IMG/VR virus record: IMGVR_UViG_3300050034_000058
Location: 1 to 25,752 of that record
DNA length: 25,752 nucleotides
From: a virus
Reading direction: 5' to 3' (one strand)
The notes beneath the pieces are model-generated. The model was not told the origin of the DNA and made no database searches. It saw only the letters and a list, made by a program, of their open reading frames with translations. Positions 16,539 through 23,438 of this stretch are shown piece by piece; the first letter of the stretch is position 1; each line of letters starts with the position of its first letter. Made by a program: the position numbers and the translations under genes.

Positions 16539-18265
16539 GACTGAACCATGAAAAACCTGCGCTTGGGCTTGATCATGTTTTCGGGGTCGATGGCTCGGGA
16601 GATAGCCATCAGCAACGAGGCGCATCCGTCAATTTTTTCCCTCTTTCTGTCGCGAGCAGGCTTGATGAAGCCTGTGCCTACCTGTGTTGCCCAGCGCAAA
16701 TTTGACATCTGCCAGCGCATGACTGGGTTCGCCGTTTGAGAAAGTTCGTGCCTCTCGATTTTCCTCATGAGTTCGAGGCAGGCCGGATTCATTTTGATAG
16801 GAGTTTGGGGATGGGATACGAACTTCTGCATCGGGAAGCCGGACTCGCCGAGCATTCTGATAAGTTCACTGCTCCAGGCATCGTCGTAGGCAATTTCTTT
16901 GAGGTCGTATAGCTTATTGATTTCAACGATCTGTTCGGAGATGTACCGCACATCCGTCATATTCCCCGGTGTTGGTACCAAGAAACCGTCTTTGGCCCAA
17001 ATGTCGTAGGGCACATGGTCGCGCTTGCATCTGTCCTGTATGTTGTCTTCTGGAACCCAGAAATATTCAAGGACTTGCCATTTCTCTTCGGAAGTCAACG
17101 GAGGGAACACCAACACAAGAGCAGACGTGTCGATTTTGGGCGCAAGGTCTACGCCACCGAAGCAGAGTTTGCCCTTCAGTTGCTCGATAGTCTCTTTGCG
17201 AAGACGTTTGGGGTCAGGATGCTTTGATAAATCTTCACAGCAGCAGTCATCCCAAGTGTCTATTTCGATTGCAGGACAAGCGGCTTCATCACTCCAGATG
17301 TTGCAGCGAAATCTCTTGAACTCTCCGAGTGCTGTGGGCTTACCTTGACTCTCTGCAAATTGATTTTGGAGTGCTGTGAGTGGAAGGATGTAACCAAGGG
17401 ATGGGTTGGGTTTGACCCAGTTGCTTTCATCCTTGTAGTCGTCCTTTGGATCTAAGCTAAATATGAAGACGGCTACTTCGTCGTCTGTAACCATCCTGTC
17501 TAGGATTCGTGAACCATATTCATGTTCACCCCAGCAAAGTGTGGACTTTCCTTCCGACGCGCCTGCCGTAGTGATGCCCCACAGGAGTGGCTGATTTCTG
17601 GTATCTCCACCGTAACGGAGGATGCTCCATAGGTTGTCAGTCAGCTTCCACCGGTGGATCTCATCCAAACAAGCAGCGGAGACAACAGCACCATCCGAAC
17701 TGTCTGCTCCCCTGGCAAGTGGTGTCATTCGAGAACCAGTTACCGTGGTATACAGTGCCAACACTGGAGAGTTACCCGACTTTTCTATGGCCGCTAGTAA
17801 CTCCGGATTCTTGTCCCGCATTGCAACTGCTTCGCTGAATACCTCACGAGCCTGCTTTTGAGCAGTGGCAGCACAGTACACTCTTGCACTCAGTTCGCCA
17901 TCAGCGATCAGGTGATAGAGCATCAGTGCTGCGACTAGGCCAGTCTTCCCGTTCTTCTTCGCCACCTCGCAGTACACCCGGCGGAAACGCCTGTATCCAT
18001 CTTTGCGTTTCCATCCATAGACGATGTAAAGCATCGCCTTCTGCCATGGCATCAACTCGATTGGTGTAGTTTGAGCAGATGGAATGCAGAATCGTTCACA
18101 GAAATCGACAACGTATTGACCAGCCGCTGCGTCAAAGTGAATGTCGGTTCGCTCTAAATCTCTAATGTGTCTCTGTATGGTTTTCTTGATCCACGGTCCT
18201 ACAACTATTGATCCGTCAAGCACTCCGTCGATATATTGTTGAGCCGTGGCTGTTACTGGGAGCAT
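16535..18265 (-). CDS. Terminase large subunit
   Basis: 576 aa from the ATG at 18263-18265. The ATPase domain has a Walker A-like KKNGKT (103-108) and Walker B LDEIHRW with Asp201-Glu202. The nuclease domain begins with GGVDLAPKIDTSAL (Asp373), the first metal ligand of the RNase H-like fold. This is the Terminase_1 family motor that cuts and packages phage DNA. The frame stays open upstream to 18349, but that part is the tRNA gene read as protein, so I use the internal ATG, which lies 23 nt downstream of the tRNA 3' end. The stop overlaps the HTH gene start. Confidence 0.95.
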   Translation of the reverse strand: MLPVTATAQQYIDGVLDGSIVVGPWIKKTIQRHIRDLERTDIHFDAAAGQYVVDFCERFCIPSAQTTPIELMPWQKAMLYIVYGWKRKDGYRRFRRVYCEVAKKNGKTGLVAALMLYHLIADGELSARVYCAATAQKQAREVFSEAVAMRDKNPELLAAIEKSGNSPVLALYTTVTGSRMTPLARGADSSDGAVVSAACLDEIHRWKLTDNLWSILRYGGDTRNQPLLWGITTAGASEGKSTLCWGEHEYGSRILDRMVTDDEVAVFIFSLDPKDDYKDESNWVKPNPSLGYILPLTALQNQFAESQGKPTALGEFKRFRCNIWSDEAACPAIEIDTWDDCCCEDLSKHPDPKRLRKETIEQLKGKLCFGGVDLAPKIDTSALVLVFPPLTSEEKWQVLEYFWVPEDNIQDRCKRDHVPYDIWAKDGFLVPTPGNMTDVRYISEQIVEINKLYDLKEIAYDDAWSSELIRMLGESGFPMQKFVSHPQTPIKMNPACLELMRKIERHELSQTANPVMRWQMSNLRWATQVGTGFIKPARDRKREKIDGCASLLMAISRAIDPENMIKPKRRFFMVQS

Positions 18266-18288
18266 AGGCCATACCCATCTCTCAAAAA

Positions 18289-18364
18289 TGGCAGGGGTGA
18301 CGGGGATCGAACCCGCATCATCCGGGTTTGGAGTCCGGCGTTCTGCCACATGAACTTCACCCCT
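18289..18364 (-). tRNA. tRNA-Trp (anticodon CCA)
   Basis: A full 76-nt cloverleaf. The acceptor AGGGGTG pairs with CACCCCT, followed by G and an encoded CCA end. The D-arm is GTTC/GAAC with GG in the loop. The anticodon loop is CTCCAAA, giving CCA (Trp). The T-arm is GCGGG/CCCGT with a TTCGATC loop. Two oddities are A at position 8 (usually U) and an A31-C39 mismatch at the base of the anticodon loop. It is embedded between capsid and large terminase genes, 23 nt from the terminase start, so RNase P and 3' processing would cut the polycistronic transcript here. Confidence 0.93.
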
Positions 18365-18421
18365 ATGAACTCGTACCTCATAGTCGAGAAATACTTATCT
18401 AACTAGCGATAACGCACGAAA

Positions 18422-18447
18422 GCCTCAACCCCGGATAGGGCTGAGGC
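18422..18447 (-). terminator. Terminator-like hairpin after the capsid gene
   Basis: The minus strand has GCCTCA-G-CCC, a short loop, GGG-T-TGAGGC, then TTTCG. The stem is 6 plus 3 bp with one internal mismatch and the U-tract is weak. It lies 30 nt downstream of the capsid stop and would give partial termination or a stable capsid mRNA 3' end. Confidence 0.6.
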
Positions 18448-18455
18448 ATTCGTGA

Positions 18456-18470
18456 GCAGCACACTGCTGC
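18456..18470 (-). promoter_or_regulatory. Second hairpin after the capsid gene
   Basis: GCAGCA and TGCTGC pair perfectly around a 3-nt loop, 6 nt after the capsid stop and just before the terminator-like hairpin. The double hairpin probably shields or ends the capsid message (inference). Confidence 0.45.
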
Positions 18471-18476
18471 GGTTGG

Positions 18477-19679
18477 TTAAGCGTTGGTGGTGAGCAACTG
18501 AACCGATTCCTGCAACGTGCAACGCTGGTCGGTGCGGCGATAGCCGAGAACAACTGTCTGTCCGTTCAATGCTGCGATTTGATCGAGCACCTTGACGTAA
18601 ATGTTGCTGTCGCCACGATCACCGATCACCCATCCAGCAGAAAAATTGCCGAACAAGACTGCTCCGGAAACTGCCGGAGATGCGGTGTACATGGGCATTG
18701 CGCTGGAGAAGGACACAGGGAAGCCAAGCAGACGAGCCTGACCATTCGCATCGTAGGTCACATAGGTCTGGAACTGTGACGCAGCGATCTGCGCTTTATA
18801 CAACCTGTGAAATTCCCCACGATTGATCAGGAAGGAAGCACCGGAATAGTACGCGGCCTTCAGTGCAGCAACCAAGTCGAGGACAGTGCTGATGGTCAGA
18901 GCAGCGGTCGTCTGAACAGTTGCGCCATTCAGATAACCCAGAGGCATTCCTGTACCAGTACCAAGAGAGGCGCTGCCGATGAACTGACCCTCTTCGTAGT
19001 TGTAAACTGCTCGCGCCAAATCGGAAGTTACGAACTGGCTCAATGCTTTTACATCCTGCATGAGTTCCCAGCTAATTGCGATGCTGTTGCCCGCCATGAA
19101 AGCAGACAAAGTCGTGGTGTTGAACTGAGGAACGGAAGTGCCGAAAGCGTTTACACCGGAGTTGGTGCTCTCTGCCTTGGCCGTTGCAACAGACTTGGCG
19201 GATTGATACGGCAGCTTGATGTCCATTTCCGTGGTGATGACGCGGCTCAGCTTGCGAGCGGATGCTTCGATCACCGCCAGATTGGGGATGGAGGGATCAG
19301 TCTGGTTTGGCACCAAGTAACTGCCGTCCGCTGCTGTTCCGCCTTCGGCGAGTGCCGCGTTACGGAAGTCGCGAGTTTTGAAAGCATTCCAGAAAGCAGT
19401 AGCGTACTCGGCGGTGCAGTTGTTGAACTTCTTGGTGGCACCCTTGAATTCCGGAACCACGATCTGGTTGGTGGGCTGTGCTACTTCGAGAAGGCCCTTG
19501 TCAACGGCTGCGACGCGAGTCAGGTTGGTGTTGATGGCGTCGAGTTCCTTCGTCCAGTTGCTGAACATTTCGTCTTCAGCGGACGTGAACTGACCCTTTT
19601 CAGCAGTTGCCTTGGTGAGCAACTCTTGCTGAAGATTCAGAATTTCCTTTTTGCGAGCGTTGAGAGTCTTGCTATCCAT
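18477..19679 (-). CDS. Major capsid protein (HK97 fold)
   Basis: 400 aa from the ATG at 19677-19679, preceded by AAAGAGG; an earlier in-frame ATG at 19736 lacks a ribosome-binding site. Residues 1-70 form a charged coiled coil (the delta-type scaffold domain removed by the protease). The rest has the HK97 order: VIEASARKLSRVI, the FGTSVPQF strand, an A-I-S-W-E-L-M-Q-D spine helix region, TGTGMPLGYLNG, the FLINRGEFHRLY strand-helix and the L-G-F-P-V segment followed by IGDRG. It builds the icosahedral head. Its place between small and large terminase genes is unusual; normally it follows the protease. Confidence 0.95.
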   Translation of the reverse strand: MDSKTLNARKKEILNLQQELLTKATAEKGQFTSAEDEMFSNWTKELDAINTNLTRVAAVDKGLLEVAQPTNQIVVPEFKGATKKFNNCTAEYATAFWNAFKTRDFRNAALAEGGTAADGSYLVPNQTDPSIPNLAVIEASARKLSRVITTEMDIKLPYQSAKSVATAKAESTNSGVNAFGTSVPQFNTTTLSAFMAGNSIAISWELMQDVKALSQFVTSDLARAVYNYEEGQFIGSASLGTGTGMPLGYLNGATVQTTAALTISTVLDLVAALKAAYYSGASFLINRGEFHRLYKAQIAASQFQTYVTYDANGQARLLGFPVSFSSAMPMYTASPAVSGAVLFGNFSAGWVIGDRGDSNIYVKVLDQIAALNGQTVVLGYRRTDQRCTLQESVQLLTTNA

Positions 19680-19779
19680 GACAGAACCTCTTTTTGAAGT
19701 TGTCCCAAGTCGCTCGGCGGAGCGGGATTGACACACGGCCTTTGTCAGGACTCAATGGAGCCGGGCATGGGCTTCTGAA

Positions 19780-19794
19780 GAGGGGTTATGTAGT
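19780..19794 (-). promoter_or_regulatory. Intergenic motif copy 3 (ACTAnnTAACCCCT)
   Basis: The minus strand reads ACTACATAACCCCTC, 100 nt upstream of the capsid ATG in the 183-nt gap (19680-19862) after the small terminase gene. The rest of that gap holds a weak CGCTC/GAGCG hairpin and the capsid ribosome-binding site, with no gene visible. Confidence 0.5.
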
Positions 19795-19862
19795 TACAAA
19801 TCGTCAGGCTGGGGAAGGTCAGACGGTGTATGAGGCGGGATGGGACCCGTCGGTTTCACTAG

Positions 19863-20294
19863 CTATGAATTCACTACCAACTTCGGCTTAGATATAGGCG
19901 TAGGGCGATTCCCTAAGAAACTTTGTAAGTTTGACTTCGGCGCAGCGGCGACTTGAACGCGACTGCGGTCAGCGGGATTGAGCGCGAACTTAGAACTCAG
20001 GGTGATCATTTGATTTGTTTCCGCTATGACCATCTTTTCGCGGTTCTGAAACTTGGTCGCCAATCCTACGAGCATGGCAAACATCAAACGGTCAGGTTCC
20101 TTGAGCACGCCAGGGCAGGATTGCTTAACGAGTTCGCGCCACACCTTGCGTTCCGCCTTGGTAAGATATTCAGGCGGGTCACCGATAGGGCGATCAGTCG
20201 TAGGTTCGTTAGCACGCTCTAGCTTGCGACTGGGTTCCTTGATGTAGGCCCCTTTTGTTTCAAGCAGAGCCGATGGTGTGCGAGGAAAAGGCAT
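19863..20294 (-). CDS. Terminase small subunit (P27 family)
   Basis: 143 aa. The N-terminal R-T-P-S-A-L-L-E-T-K-G-A-Y region, PPEYLTKAERKVWRELV, then LKEPDRLMFAMLV and the late A-L-N-P-A-D-R-S-R motif are the signature of P27-type small terminases. It binds the packaging site and regulates the large subunit. The ATG at 20292-20294 has only a distant AGGA upstream, so initiation may be weak. The small terminase directly follows the probable cos region and precedes the capsid gene rather than the large terminase gene. Confidence 0.9.
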   Translation of the reverse strand: MPFPRTPSALLETKGAYIKEPSRKLERANEPTTDRPIGDPPEYLTKAERKVWRELVKQSCPGVLKEPDRLMFAMLVGLATKFQNREKMVIAETNQMITLSSKFALNPADRSRVQVAAAPKSNLQSFLGNRPTPISKPKLVVNS

Positions 20295-20442
20295 ATTTTT
20301 GGCTAATTCCTATTTTGTGAAGCTGGGGTACACGTAATTTTGTGCGGCACCGGGCTGCGAGACAGCATGTGTTTAAGATCATGTGGGGGTACGGGTACAC
20401 GAGGTACTGCCCCTACACGCCCACCGCCCGGTACGGGTATAA
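20295..20442. other. Probable cos / packaging-recognition region
   Basis: A 148-nt gap with no gene between the HNH-kinase and small terminase genes, where cos sites of HNH-associated phages usually lie. It contains GGTACGGGTA twice (20388-20397 and 20430-20439, 42 nt apart), GGGTACACG twice (20326-20334 and 20394-20402) and a GC-rich core. Repeats beside the small terminase gene fit terminase binding sites. The nick position cannot be read from sequence. Confidence 0.5.
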
Positions 20443-21219
20443 CTAGGGGTTATTTAGTGCCTCTTGCTTGCGTCTTGCTTGTAGTCGTCGCTGACACTCA
20501 TCATCGGGAGTCGTCATCACGATGACCTCTGCTCCTGCTGACTCAAGGAGCTTCACGATGTAGGCATCGCGTCGTGCTACGATCAACCAAACATGGTTTG
20601 TACAGGTCGCTGTACCTTGTATGAAGGCGTCTCTATCGGCAAGCACGGAACCAATCGCTCCTTGTAGTGACTGATGCAAAGGCAACCCTGTGATGCGTGC
20701 CATCACTTCGTCGTAATCCCAACAGACATCGTCTTGTTGTCTGTGCTGCTCTACATATGTTGTCTTTCCACTACATACACCACCACACACAACAGTCGTG
20801 TTGCTACGATTGCTCAGGTTATCTAACCTTGTGCCTTTGCTTCCTGCCCATCCTGACTCGTGAGCAGTCTTCATCGAGTGGCAATCATGGCACAGTCCTT
20901 GCAATCGTTCGATGTTGTAGAACTCATCAAGTCCGAAGTTGTCCAACACAAGTCGCGCAAGCAAGACATGATCAACCTCAGTGCTTGCCTTATGACCACA
21001 CGCCACGCAAAGGATGTCTCTACGCAACACTCTTTGACGTGTTGCTTCCCATCGCTTGCATCGATACAACGGTCGGAGTTCTTCGTCTCTTCCAAACGCA
21101 TCGTAGAGATGACGTTTCTCTCTTGCTTGATTGTCAGTCTGATGAGATTGGCAATATCGCGAACCTGACAAGGCACGCTTCTGACAATCCTTACATAATC
21201 CACCGGGACTCACAGGCAT
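20443..21219 (-). CDS. HNH endonuclease fused to a P-loop kinase-like domain
   Basis: 258 aa. Residues 9-26 are a small zinc-binding knuckle (Cys9, Cys12, Cys23, His26). Residues 60-125 are an HNH nuclease with Cys71-x2-Cys74, Asp83-His84, Asn102 and Cys110-x2-Cys113-His114. Residues 140-258 are a P-loop domain with Walker A G-G-V-C-S-G-K-T-T (146-154), D-Y-D at 168-170 and an R-R-L-Q-A-R-R lid-like segment, like phage polynucleotide-kinase or zeta-type enzymes. HNH proteins beside terminase genes help cleave cos DNA in HK97-like phages. The kinase part could modify ends or a nucleotide (inference). The start is 6 nt after the upstream stop. Confidence 0.88.
   Translation of the reverse strand: MPVSPGGLCKDCQKRALSGSRYCQSHQTDNQAREKRHLYDAFGRDEELRPLYRCKRWEATRQRVLRRDILCVACGHKASTEVDHVLLARLVLDNFGLDEFYNIERLQGLCHDCHSMKTAHESGWAGSKGTRLDNLSNRSNTTVVCGGVCSGKTTYVEQHRQQDDVCWDYDEVMARITGLPLHQSLQGAIGSVLADRDAFIQGTATCTNHVWLIVARRDAYIVKLLESAGAEVIVMTTPDDECQRRLQARRKQEALNNP
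20444..20458 (-). promoter_or_regulatory. Intergenic motif copy 4 (ACTAnnTAACCCCTA)
   Basis: The minus strand reads ACTAAATAACCCCTA. The motif covers the last codons and stop of the HNH-kinase gene and lies about 150 nt upstream of the small terminase ATG, at the edge of the probable cos region. Confidence 0.5.
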
Positions 21220-21225
21220 GGATAT

Positions 21226-21411
21226 CTACGCCTCGCTTGCTTTGGATTGCGTCTCGTCGATCTCAGGTCCTATTCCCGGTCGATATGGCACGTTCAATTC
21301 GCCAGCTTTGAAATGCTTGACTTCATGCTGTCGAAACTTTACAACCATGGCCGCGATTTCGTCAGCGGTGTAGGTCACGGTCTTGTGGCGAATATTCTCG
21401 ACATAGCTCAT
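21226..21411 (-). CDS. Small protein of unknown function (61 aa)
   Basis: The ATG at 21409-21411 overlaps the stop of the replication gene (TGATG) and is preceded by GGAGG at good spacing, so translation is well supported. The protein is a single predicted helix region (D-E-I-A-A-M-V-V-K-F-R) flanked by polar ends, with His and Lys residues in the middle. No domain is recognised. Being coupled to the replication gene and followed 6 nt later by the HNH-kinase gene, it is probably part of the early/packaging operon. Confidence 0.7.
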   Translation of the reverse strand: MSYVENIRHKTVTYTADEIAAMVVKFRQHEVKHFKAGELNVPYRPGIGPEIDETQSKASEA

Positions 21412-22583
21412 CAAAGTGCCTCCACGTCGTCTTCAAACGGATCAGCAGGTGCGCCAACAGAGACTTTGGCCTGATACTTTGCCCGAAAGGCCTCTTCGTC
21501 TCCATCATCGTCGTCAAACGAAGCATCCTCGCCCTTGACATACACTTGCTCATCATCAGATTCATCTGCGTTTTGAAACCTCTCTTGGGACTTCGCAAAC
21601 GGATTAGCACGGGTATTCTTCTGAGCTTCGCGTTCCTGCCGTTCTTCTATTCCTGCCCTCTGCTTCGTAAGATAAACACCCGACTGTTCGTACAGCACGA
21701 AGAAATTCTTGGGATTGACAAAGTCTCCTGTAGACCGGATGTCACGAGGTTCTTTCCAGTTCGGACTTTCGGAAGCCCAGTGACTTGTCGTGAACATCCA
21801 GATCATTGCCGACTCTGCATGGCACCATGAAATATCGGAACCCTTGAGACGGATCAGGAGATTGACGAAGTCTCTACGGAAGCATGGCTTGCTGGAGAAC
21901 TTCTTCCAGGTCTCTACCAGATCGTCCACTTCTCTATCACGGGGATGCCAGTCCTGTGGTGAGGGATCGGGAGACACTTCTCCCGAGTCTGTGGCTGTTG
22001 TGGTTGGGGGTACAGGGGTCTCCCCTGTGTGTGCTGTCTCACGGAGTGATGGGTGTGGCACCGTTGATGCACCGTTGATGTCTGCACCGGTAAGAACGGT
22101 TGAGTCATCCACCATGTCCACTACGTGGAAAGAACAAAGTACCTTTTGGGGGCCTATCAGACCGCTCTGGATTTCGTGCTGGGCGGTCTGACTGACCGGG
22201 CTGGATTCGGGATCTCCGGCGTAATCATCATAGAAAACATGCTGGGCGGTCTGACTGACCGCTCTGGAATCACCTTCGTACTCATCATGGAATGTGCTTA
22301 TGACTTTCTTGGAACCTGCATACATCAGCAGATGGTAGTGAGTTGACTCTTTACCTTTTCCGGTAACAACAGTCATGACGCCCCGTTTTACAAGCTCATT
22401 TGTTGCGCGACGAATGGTTCTCTCACTGAAACCTGTGTCTCCCATCAGAGTTTCCTGACTTGGATAACACAATCCAGTGTCGGAGTATCGATGAGAAGCA
22501 ATCACCATCCACAAGCATTTGGCATATGCTGTCATTCCTTCACTTCGATCATTTCTTGCGACATCGAAGTCTTTGTAACTCAA
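21411..22583 (-). CDS. Winged-helix replication initiator-like protein
   Basis: About 390 aa, starting at a TTG (22581-22583) that overlaps the TGA of the previous gene, with GGAAGGGTGG upstream. Residues about 20-90 form a winged helix: LCYPSQETLMGDTGFSERT followed by R-R-A-T-N-E-L-V-K-R-G-V and a wing strand, as in HTH_36-type initiators. The middle (100-215) is low-complexity, Pro/Thr/Ser-rich and contains a repeated VSQTAQH segment spaced by 21 residues. Residues about 230-310 form a folded region with W-C-H-A-E-S-A-M-I-W. The C-terminal 50 residues are very acidic. Iteron-like repeats lie inside the gene, as in lambda O. It probably starts phage replication. Confidence 0.78.
   Translation of the reverse strand: MSYKDFDVARNDRSEGMTAYAKCLWMVIASHRYSDTGLCYPSQETLMGDTGFSERTIRRATNELVKRGVMTVVTGKGKESTHYHLLMYAGSKKVISTFHDEYEGDSRAVSQTAQHVFYDDYAGDPESSPVSQTAQHEIQSGLIGPQKVLCSFHVVDMVDDSTVLTGADINGASTVPHPSLRETAHTGETPVPPTTTATDSGEVSPDPSPQDWHPRDREVDDLVETWKKFSSKPCFRRDFVNLLIRLKGSDISWCHAESAMIWMFTTSHWASESPNWKEPRDIRSTGDFVNPKNFFVLYEQSGVYLTKQRAGIEERQEREAQKNTRANPFAKSQERFQNADESDDEQVYVKGEDASFDDDDGDEEAFRAKYQAKVSVGAPADPFEDDVEAL
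22160..22270. repeat. Iteron-like direct repeats, candidate replication origin
   Basis: GCTGGGCGGTCTGACTGACC occurs at 22178 and 22241, exactly 63 nt apart. GACCGCTCTGGA occurs at 22160 and 22257, with a variant GACCGGGCTGGA at 22194. Each long copy holds the dyad GCGGTC-TGACT-GACCG. The array lies in the low-complexity middle of the initiator-like gene, like the lambda ori inside O. Confidence 0.5.
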
Positions 22584-23047
22584 AATGAGCCACCCTTCCG
22601 ATAGTTATCCTGGATGGCTGCGAGCAACTCCATATCAGTCATCTTGCTGCTTCGTTTTGGGGGATCAGCACGTTCTGTGGAAGTTACATCGAGGGTTGTG
22701 GGCGCACTATGGGCCGACTGTGGGCCGACTGTGGGCTGATTTGAGATCGGCTCCGGTTCATACACCAAACCGAATTCCTTGTACTCCGCAACCATCTGGT
22801 CACGAGTCTTGTTCTTCATGACCTTCTCGGCATAGTTGACCTGAAACTCGAACCCCATAACCTTCTTCTGTTTTGACATGTAGAAGGCTGACTTGAGGGT
22901 TGCTTGGATGGCTTGTTCAATGACAATCGGAGGATACTTTCCAAGCCACACATAGAACTGAGTGAGATTGGGAGTATCACTGTCGAACTCACGGAATAGA
23001 ACTGCCCAAAGTTGACGAAGCCGAATGGCCTCTTGCTCGATGTTCAT
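22580..23047 (-). CDS. Unknown replication-region protein, possibly helicase-loader-like
   Basis: 155 aa. Residues 1-75 are helical and start with I-R-L-R-Q-L-W-A-V-L-F-R-E-F, followed by a segment ending in WLGKYPPIVIEQAI. This loosely recalls G39P-type helicase loader/inhibitor domains, but the match is weak and the function is not established. The second half is polar, with a Pro/Ser/Thr-rich linker encoded by a small tandem repeat, then a short amphipathic C-terminal helix (M-T-D-M-E-L-L-A-A-I-Q). AAAGGA precedes the ATG at 23045-23047. The stop overlaps the TTG start of the initiator-like gene, so both proteins are coupled and probably work together. Confidence 0.7.
   Translation of the reverse strand: MNIEQEAIRLRQLWAVLFREFDSDTPNLTQFYVWLGKYPPIVIEQAIQATLKSAFYMSKQKKVMGFEFQVNYAEKVMKNKTRDQMVAEYKEFGLVYEPEPISNQPTVGPQSAHSAPTTLDVTSTERADPPKRSSKMTDMELLAAIQDNYRKGGSF
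22710..22742. repeat. Short tandem repeat, three 11-nt units
   Basis: TGGGCCGACTG occurs twice in tandem (22710-22720, 22721-22731), followed by a degenerate third unit. It lies in the Pro/Ser/Thr-rich linker of the gene upstream of the initiator and could be slippage or part of an extended origin region. Confidence 0.6.
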
Positions 23048-23071
23048 ATAGTTCCTTTCTCAAGGAAGGCT

Positions 23072-23102
23072 GAAGGAGTGGAGCTTGAGTCACCACTCCT
23101 TC
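23072..23102. other. Perfect 10-bp inverted repeat
   Basis: GAAGGAGTGG and CCACTCCTTC pair perfectly around an 11-nt loop in the 72-nt gap between two minus-strand genes. A TTTT run follows only on the plus strand, so it could end plus-strand antisense transcription or act as an mRNA hairpin for the minus-strand operon. Confidence 0.6.
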
Positions 23103-23119
23103 ACTTTTGATCGGACGGT

Positions 23120-23353
23120 TCATGAGGCCGTCACCTTGGAATCCTCCGCTGGCGCATCGGACCTTATCTCAATACTGTCCGCTGGCTCAGTTTCCCAAAT
23201 AGGTCGGACTCTCTCTACGTGGGTGGAAGTCGGAACAGCTACATCTGCTTCTCGGATCGGTTCCACGACCACCGGCTTCTTACTCATCAGTCGCCCGAAT
23301 GCTCGGCTTACCGGATTCATCGATCTCCAAACTGCCTTTGCGGATTTGCTCAT
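23120..23353 (-). CDS. Small basic/acidic protein of unknown function (77 aa)
   Basis: The ATG at 23351-23353 opens a 77-aa protein with a basic first third (S-K-S-A-K-A-V-W-R-S-M-N-P, then A-F-G-R-L-M-S-K-K) and an acidic Glu/Asp/Pro-rich remainder. No family is recognised. A longer frame open to 23578 overlaps the 123-aa gene and is rejected. The ribosome-binding site is weak (ACAGGTCAG). The gene follows the 3' repeat of the 123-aa gene. Confidence 0.6.
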   Translation of the reverse strand: MSKSAKAVWRSMNPVSRAFGRLMSKKPVVVEPIREADVAVPTSTHVERVRPIWETEPADSIEIRSDAPAEDSKVTAS

Positions 23354-23401
23354 ATCTGACCTGTAATACGAAGCCAAATCATGCCGTGCAATTATCAAAC
23401 T

Positions 23402-23438
23402 GCGGGGCCGGTGGACACGGCCCCATTGTTGATGGTTA
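23402..23438 (-). repeat. Stop-codon-linked hairpin repeat, copy A
   Basis: Read on the minus strand, the element begins with the TAA stop of the 123-aa gene and continues CCATCAAC, then the 7-bp stem GGGGCCG/CGGCCCC with a 7-nt loop, then GC. Two other genes end in the same element. Confidence 0.75.

Noticed and set aside
16539-16625. Upstream extension of the HTH gene frame
   Set aside because: It overlaps the terminase C-terminal coding region and lacks a ribosome-binding site; the ATGA overlap start is the better choice.
18266-18349. N-terminal extension of the large terminase frame up to 18349
   Set aside because: It is the tRNA-Trp 3' half and spacer read as protein; a terminase does not need it and the internal ATG at 18265 fits.
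18807-19697. A 296-codon plus-strand frame opposite the capsid gene
   Set aside because: It lies entirely antisense to the clear capsid gene, has no ribosome-binding site and no protein-like composition.
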